This document shows, in pieces, positions 7,427 to 11,393 of a DNA stretch of 11,393 bases (its first letter is position 1; every line of letters begins with the position of its first letter). The stretch comes from JBBCJT01 sp037190665 (GTDB lineage: Bacteria > Pseudomonadota > Alphaproteobacteria > Acetobacterales > Acetobacteraceae). The notes under the pieces were generated by a model that was not told the origin of the DNA, did no database searches, and saw nothing but the letters and a program-made list of their open reading frames with translations. The stretch is taken from positions 1 through 11,393 of the forward strand of contig JBBCJT010000032.1 of NCBI GenBank assembly GCA_037190665.1. The letters run 5' to 3'. Position numbers and translations under genes: made by a program.

Positions 7427-9961
7427 TCAGAGGTCGCGCCGGAAGATGTGGCTGCGGGAAACCGCTTTCTCGTCCCAACCGGGCCGGTGGCGAAGGTCGG
7501 TCTTGCGCACGTTCGCCAGCACCGTGTTGTAGGCGAAGGCACCCGCCGGCGACGGCTCGTCGAGGGTGAGGAAGTCCGGGTTGCCCGAACGGTCGATGCC
7601 TTCGGCATCGAGGTCCATCCAGGCGCCCTCGTGCAGCACCAGCACGCCCGGCATGCAGCGTTCGGTGACGAAGGCTGGCACGATGCAGCGGCCGCGCTCG
7701 TTCCACACCTCGACCGTGTCGCCGGTGCGGATGCCGAGCCGTGTCGCGTCCGCGGCGTTGATCGTCACCTCTTGGCTGTAGGTCTCCCGCAGCCAGGGGA
7801 TGTTGTTGAAGATCGAGTGCGTGCGCCACCGCGGATGCGGGCTGATGAGATGAAACGGCATCTCGCGCGTCTTCGGACTGCCGAGCCACTCCCACGGTTC
7901 GATCCATTTCGGGATCGCCGGGATGTGATAGCCGTAGGCGGTGCGCTTGAAGTCGGTGATCTGCGCGAGCGAGGTCGAGAGGATTTCGATCCGCCCCGAC
8001 GGCGTCGGGAACGGCACGCCCTTCTCGATCTGGTCGCGGAAGGCGACGTGCGGTTCGGACAAGCGGAACTTGTAGACGCCGCGGCGCTTGAACTCCTCCC
8101 AGCTCATCTCGACGTTCTGGTTGCTCTGCACGCGCGCCCACCACGCCGTGAGGTAGGCCTCGTCCACCTCGTCGTCGCGATGGAAGTACTCGCGCGTCGC
8201 CCGCGGGTTGTAGGCGGGACCGAAGCCGAGCCGGTAGGCGAGTTCGGTGAAGACCTGGAAGTCCGACTTGGACTCTCCGAGCGGCTGGATGACCCTCGGG
8301 CGGTGAATGTAGTAGTGCCCCTTGTACCAGGGCAGCGCCACGTCATGCCGCTCGAAATGGGTGGCGATCGGCAGCAGGTAGTCGGCCCAGATGCCCGATG
8401 GCGTGATCGTCGAGTCCATGCAGACGATCATCTCGAGCTTGCGGATGGCCTCGATCTGCTTGTTGATGTGGGTGAGCTGGTTGAGCCAGTCAGACCCCTG
8501 CCAGAAGATCGCCTTGATGTTCGGGATCAGCCCGTCGAGGTTGTCCTCGCGCGGCCAAAGCCCGGCTTCCTCCCGCGACACGTTCGGGTAGTTCAGGACG
8601 ATATGCGCCCAGCGATCGGACTTGATCGAGGCGTACCAGACGTTGGCGTACTCGTCGTAGGGATACGCCACCGCCTCGGAATGCCAGGCCTTGCCCACGC
8701 CCTCCGCGCAACCGCCGAGCACGCCGATATTGCCGGTCATCGCCTGCACGGCGGCGGCCATGCGGTTGTACTGCTCGCCATAGGCGTTGCGACCAGGAGA
8801 CCAGGACGCCTTCAGGGCCGCCGGCTTGGTGGTGGCGTACATCCGCGCGAGCCGCTCGATATCGGCGGCCTTGACGCCGCAGATCTCCTCGGCCCAGGCG
8901 GGCGTCTTCGGCTGGCCGTCGTAGCGGCCGAGGATGTAGTCGCGGAAGTTCTCCTTGTCCTTCGCCCAGGCCGGCATCGTGCCTTCGTCCATGCCCTGGC
9001 AGAAGCGGTCGATGAAGGACTGGTCGTGCAGGTTCTCGGTGAAGATGACGAAGGCCATGGCAGCGAGCATGGCGGCATCGGTGTTCGGCCGGATCGGGAT
9101 CCACCAGGCGTCATAGGCCGAGGCGGAGTCGGTGTACTGCGGATCGACCAGCACGAAACGGCAGCCGCGCTGCTTGGCCATGCGCATGTAGTAGAACGTG
9201 TTGCCGCCGTGGAAGGTGTAGGCGGGATTCCACCCCCACATGATGATCAGCTTCGAGTGCGCGAAGGCGTCGTCCTCGTTGCCGTCCTCGATCGTGCCGA
9301 AGGTCATGCGCGAGGAGAAGGTCGTGCCCTGGTAGGACGGCACGGACCACGAGCTGGTGCGGCACCCGAACATGCCGAGGAAGCGCGCGAGCAGACCTTC
9401 GATCTGGTCCGACTTGTGCAGCACGCCGTAGGAGGCGCCGGCATAGCTCTGGTCGAGGATCGCCGTCGGCCCGTAGGTCTCGCGAAGCTGCACCATCTTG
9501 GCGGCGATCTGGCTCAGCACCTCATCCCAGGAGGCGCGGCGGAAGCGGCCCTCGCCGCGTTCGCCGACGCGGATCATGGGATAGAGCAGCCGTTCGGGCG
9601 AATAGAGCCGCGCACGGTAGGAGCGGCCGCGCAGGCAGGCGCGCAACTGCGGCTCCGCCTCGGTGTCCTTCCCGAAGAAACCGTCCTGCTGGTAGCTGCC
9701 GTTGTCGGTAGACAGCCGGACGATCACGTCGCCCTTCTTGTGCGCGACAAGCATGTGGCGCGAGCCGCAATTGTGCGCGCAGCTCGTGACCACGGTCTCA
9801 AGGTCGTCGTCGCGCGGATAGGGCTCGTAGGCGAAGCCGTGCGCGGGTCGCGAGCCGAGGCGGGCGAGCGCGCTTGCCCCGACGAGGCCGGTGAGGCCAC
9901 GGATCAGGCCGCGGCGCTGCAGGTGCAGCGCGGGGCGCGGGAATACGGTACCTTCGGACAT
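7427..9961 (-). CDS. Tat-exported DmsA-like molybdopterin oxidoreductase catalytic subunit
   Basis: This 844-residue protein belongs to the DMSO reductase superfamily, whose members carry a bis-molybdopterin guanine dinucleotide cofactor. The N-terminus has a twin-arginine signal (QRRGLIRG, R16-R17, then a hydrophobic stretch to about 40). The Fe-S region reads CAHNCGSRHM with C61 and C65, then RACLRGRS with C109; the position of the third cysteine in DmsA is H69. Cofactor-region motifs include MWGWNPAYTFHGG (241-253), VDPQYTDSA (272-280), WWIPIRPNTDAA (286-297), MTGNIGVLGG (408-417), a TPSGRIEI element (653-660) and the C-terminal dinucleotide-binding domain (about 700-820). By hand alignment to E. 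coli DmsA, S209 matches the Mo-ligating serine, consistent with a DmsA-like enzyme; this is moderate evidence. The length fits DmsA (about 800). The substrate is unknown, and reduction or oxidation cannot be told apart from sequence. It begins 17 bp after the cytochrome stop. Confidence 0.95.
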   Translation of the reverse strand: MSEGTVFPRPALHLQRRGLIRGLTGLVGASALARLGSRPAHGFAYEPYPRDDDLETVVTSCAHNCGSRHMLVAHKKGDVIVRLSTDNGSYQQDGFFGKDTEAEPQLRACLRGRSYRARLYSPERLLYPMIRVGERGEGRFRRASWDEVLSQIAAKMVQLRETYGPTAILDQSYAGASYGVLHKSDQIEGLLARFLGMFGCRTSSWSVPSYQGTTFSSRMTFGTIEDGNEDDAFAHSKLIIMWGWNPAYTFHGGNTFYYMRMAKQRGCRFVLVDPQYTDSASAYDAWWIPIRPNTDAAMLAAMAFVIFTENLHDQSFIDRFCQGMDEGTMPAWAKDKENFRDYILGRYDGQPKTPAWAEEICGVKAADIERLARMYATTKPAALKASWSPGRNAYGEQYNRMAAAVQAMTGNIGVLGGCAEGVGKAWHSEAVAYPYDEYANVWYASIKSDRWAHIVLNYPNVSREEAGLWPREDNLDGLIPNIKAIFWQGSDWLNQLTHINKQIEAIRKLEMIVCMDSTITPSGIWADYLLPIATHFERHDVALPWYKGHYYIHRPRVIQPLGESKSDFQVFTELAYRLGFGPAYNPRATREYFHRDDEVDEAYLTAWWARVQSNQNVEMSWEEFKRRGVYKFRLSEPHVAFRDQIEKGVPFPTPSGRIEILSTSLAQITDFKRTAYGYHIPAIPKWIEPWEWLGSPKTREMPFHLISPHPRWRTHSIFNNIPWLRETYSQEVTINAADATRLGIRTGDTVEVWNERGRCIVPAFVTERCMPGVLVLHEGAWMDLDAEGIDRSGNPDFLTLDEPSPAGAFAYNTVLANVRKTDLRHRPGWDEKAVSRSHIFRRDL

Positions 9962-9978
9962 AGGTGGTCTTTGCTCCC

Positions 9979-10911
9979 TCAGCGCGGCGGCAACGCGAAG
10001 CGCGGGTCGGAATGGCGGGGGCGATCGATCGCCCAGTCCGGCGTCTCCTCCGGCATGTCGGGCCAGGGCGTGCGCGGATAGGGATAGGAGACGCGGTACC
10101 AGGAACGTCCGCCGTGGCAGCCGAAGCAGACATCGGAGCCGGTCTGGGCCGCCTTCTCGATCGCCTCGGCGGACAGATAGGTCACGCGATGGCGTTCGGT
10201 GCGGAATGTGTCGGCGTGACAGGTGAGGCAGCCGTTCGGCGTCTCCTCATCCTCGAGACCTTCGCGCGTTTCGTGCCAGGACTCGGTCAGGCCCATCACC
10301 TCGGCCGGGAAACTGCCGTGGCAACGCAGGCAGGTTTCGCCCGGATTGACGTGCCGGCGCAGCGTGAAGAGCGGCTGGAAGGGTGCCGGCGCGGCGGCGG
10401 CCGCGGCACGCATCGCATGGGGCGATTCCTCGCGCGGGTCGTTGGCCTGATGGCAGAAATTGCAGCCGAGGTTCATCACCTGCTGCGCCAGGGGCGAGCG
10501 CAGGTGCCGCCAGTGGAAGCTCTCCTGCTCGCCGGAATAGGTGTCGAGCGTCTGATACCAGGCGAGCGCGTCGGCGCTTCTCAGCCCGGCGGGTGACTCC
10601 GTGCGCGGCCGGTCCTGCAGGATCTCCTGATGGCAGGTCAGGCAGGCCTCGTCATTCGCCGAGGCGCTCTCGGGAAAGCGGTGCAATGCGTCCCAGGTGG
10701 CGCGCTGAAGGTCCGACCCGGTCTCGCTCGCTTGGCTGGCGGCGATCACCGCGCTCAGCGCCTCGCTGGGCGGCGCGGCGGTCGTGGACGTCGGGGCGAC
10801 GGGCGCGCCGCCGGACGTGACATGGAACAGGAAACCGGCCGCTGCGGCGACGCCGGCCGCAGCCGCCAGTCCCGCCAGCCCGATGACGATGCGTCGCCCA
10901 ATCTTGGTCAT
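9979..10911 (-). CDS. membrane-anchored pentaheme cytochrome c
   Basis: This 310-residue protein has an N-terminal hydrophobic segment (about 8-30) that acts as an uncleaved anchor or signal, then a periplasmic domain with five CxxCH haem-attachment motifs: CLTCH (90-94), CNFCH (150-154), CLRCH (194-198), CLTCH (228-232) and CFGCH (262-266). Additional histidines (such as H77, H133, H136, H165, H187, H213, H241, H300) are enough to supply distal ligands for bis-His haems. The first haem comes about 60 residues after the membrane segment and spacings are 34-60 residues, unlike NapC/NrfH/TorC quinol dehydrogenases, where haem I follows the anchor closely. It is the first gene of the cluster inside the hairpin boundary and lies 17 bp before the catalytic gene, so it most likely exchanges electrons with the DmsB-like subunit or links to the quinone pool. 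The start at 10911 has a GAGAGG-like ribosome binding site. Confidence 0.92.
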   Translation of the reverse strand: MTKIGRRIVIGLAGLAAAAGVAAAAGFLFHVTSGGAPVAPTSTTAAPPSEALSAVIAASQASETGSDLQRATWDALHRFPESASANDEACLTCHQEILQDRPRTESPAGLRSADALAWYQTLDTYSGEQESFHWRHLRSPLAQQVMNLGCNFCHQANDPREESPHAMRAAAAAAPAPFQPLFTLRRHVNPGETCLRCHGSFPAEVMGLTESWHETREGLEDEETPNGCLTCHADTFRTERHRVTYLSAEAIEKAAQTGSDVCFGCHGGRSWYRVSYPYPRTPWPDMPEETPDWAIDRPRHSDPRFALPPR

Positions 10912-10949
10912 GAAAGCCTCTCACTCCGCCGGTCCGCAGGAAGGTGGGC

Positions 10950-10975
10950 GGGCTGGAGGGTTTCCCCTCCAGCCC
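10950..10975 (-). terminator. perfect 11-bp hairpin between repeat-protein gene and cytochrome gene
   Basis: GGGCTGGAGGG (10950-10960) and CCCTCCAGCCC (10965-10975) form a perfect 11-bp stem with a 4-nt loop, 15 bp after the stop of the repeat-protein gene. On the minus strand no U-run follows, so it may be a GC-rich terminator, an attenuator giving partial read-through into the cytochrome gene, or an mRNA-stabilising 3' end. Confidence 0.6.
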
Positions 10976-10990
10976 CCCGAGCGCGGTCCG

Positions 10991-11393
10991 TTAGCGCCGG
11001 GTGCCCTGCATGCCGCCCATGCCTTGCTGGCCACCCATGCCGCTCATGCCGCCCATGCCCTGCTGGCCACCCATGCCGCTCATGCCGCCCATGCCCTGCT
11101 GGCCGCCCATGCCGCTCATGCCGCCCATGCCTTGCTGGCCGCCCATGCCGCTCATGCCGCCCATGCCTTGCTGACCGCCCATGCCGCTCATGCCGCCCAT
11201 GCCCTGCTGGCCGCCCATGCCGCTCATGCCGCCCATGCCCTGCTGGCCACCCATGCCGCTCATGCCGCCCATGCCTTGCTGGCCACCCATGCCGCTCATG
11301 CCGCCCATGCCTTGCTGGCCACCCATGCCGCTCATGCCGCCCATGCCTTGCTGGCCACCCATGCCGCGCATGCCGCCCATGCCAAGCTGACCG
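10991..11393 (-). CDS. Gly/Met/Gln-rich tandem-repeat protein, 3' fragment
   Basis: I do not recognise this protein. The frame is open to the right edge (residues GQLG precede the ATG at 11380), so the N-terminus is missing and any signal peptide cannot be seen. The visible 134 residues end with ten tandem copies of the 12-residue unit MGGMSGMGGQQG (the first has R for S), then MGGMQGTRR and TAA. Third-base changes between copies are all silent in this frame, while one of them creates a TGA at 11172-11174 in the opposite-strand frame. This supports the minus strand as the coding one. There are no Cys, His or acidic residues in the repeats; Met occurs every three residues in M-x2-M-x2-M blocks. 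Met-rich spacing can bind Cu(I)/Ag(I), and GGM repeats recall the GroEL C-terminal tail, but neither function is shown. A hairpin separates it from the cytochrome gene. Confidence 0.7.
   Translation of the reverse strand, partial: GQLGMGGMRGMGGQQGMGGMSGMGGQQGMGGMSGMGGQQGMGGMSGMGGQQGMGGMSGMGGQQGMGGMSGMGGQQGMGGMSGMGGQQGMGGMSGMGGQQGMGGMSGMGGQQGMGGMSGMGGQQGMGGMQGTRR
11021..11380 (-). repeat. ten 36-bp in-frame direct tandem repeats
   Basis: Ten contiguous units of exactly 36 bp, beginning at 11021, 11057, 11093, 11129, 11165, 11201, 11237, 11273, 11309 and 11345. They differ mainly at three silent positions (T/C at unit base 4, one G/A at base 10 in the 11165 unit, and A/G at base 13); the unit at 11345 also carries a Ser-to-Arg change. 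The length is a multiple of three, so copy-number changes would keep the frame. Adjacent units are near-identical, as expected from slippage or unequal exchange. Confidence 0.95.

Noticed and set aside
7358..10081. A 907-codon open frame on the + strand across the catalytic subunit gene
   Set aside because: It is the antisense shadow of the GC-rich catalytic and neighbouring genes: Arg/Ala/Val/His-rich with no recognisable domain, while the minus strand encodes a clear DmsA-like protein.
9979..10911. Assignment of the cytochrome as NapC/TorC
   Set aside because: The first haem motif lies about 60 residues beyond the membrane segment and the spacing does not fit the NapC/NirT pattern.
11021..11380. 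CRISPR array
   Set aside because: The 36-bp units are contiguous with no unique spacers and encode a repetitive peptide in frame.
11181..11390. Pro/Met/Trp/Cys repeat frame on the + strand (MPLMPPMPCWPP)
   Set aside because: A repeat-unit variant introduces a TGA at 11172-11174 in this frame, whereas the same changes are silent on the minus strand.

Overview
The window is very GC-rich. Its coding density, ATGA overlaps, NtrC-type regulator and Tat/molybdoenzyme gene set suggest a metabolically versatile proteobacterium. Alphaproteobacteria (Rhodospirillales-like) is my best guess; there is no rRNA or other marker here to confirm it.

Left part (1-2541): the 3' end of a MocR/GntR-type aminotransferase-fold regulator overlaps a small VOC/glyoxalase-fold gene by 4 bp on the + strand. 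A nested palindrome (766-820) separates this pair from a convergent CaiB/BaiF family III CoA-transferase on the - strand. Upstream of that lies a small unrecognised gene (74 aa) with a strong ribosome binding site and a plausible sigma-70 promoter. The 248-bp gap 2069-2316 holds no feature I can defend.

Main part (2701-10911, all - strand): one compact gene cluster reads right to left. It encodes a membrane-anchored pentaheme cytochrome c, a Tat-exported DmsA-like molybdopterin oxidoreductase, a DmsB-like 4x[4Fe-4S] subunit, a TorD-family chaperone, a membrane sensor histidine kinase and an NtrC-family sigma-54 activator. Gaps are 2 to 28 bp, and the kinase and regulator overlap by 4 bp, so this looks like one transcription unit. 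The inferred job is a periplasmic respiratory oxidoreductase whose maturation (TorD) and regulation (two-component system) are encoded alongside it. The substrate cannot be read from the sequence. No DmsC/NrfD-type membrane anchor is present in the window; the pentaheme cytochrome occupies the place where the quinol-side partner would be expected.

Right edge (10991-11393): the 3' end of a Gly/Met/Gln-rich protein built of ten perfect-length 12-residue (36-bp) repeats with regular M-x2-M-x2-M spacing, running off the window. An 11-bp perfect hairpin lies between it and the cytochrome gene.

The most unusual points are the Cys-to-His change in the catalytic subunit's N-terminal Fe-S motif, the DmsAB plus non-NapC pentaheme arrangement, the Met-rich repeat protein next to it, and the cysteine-rich sensor kinase.
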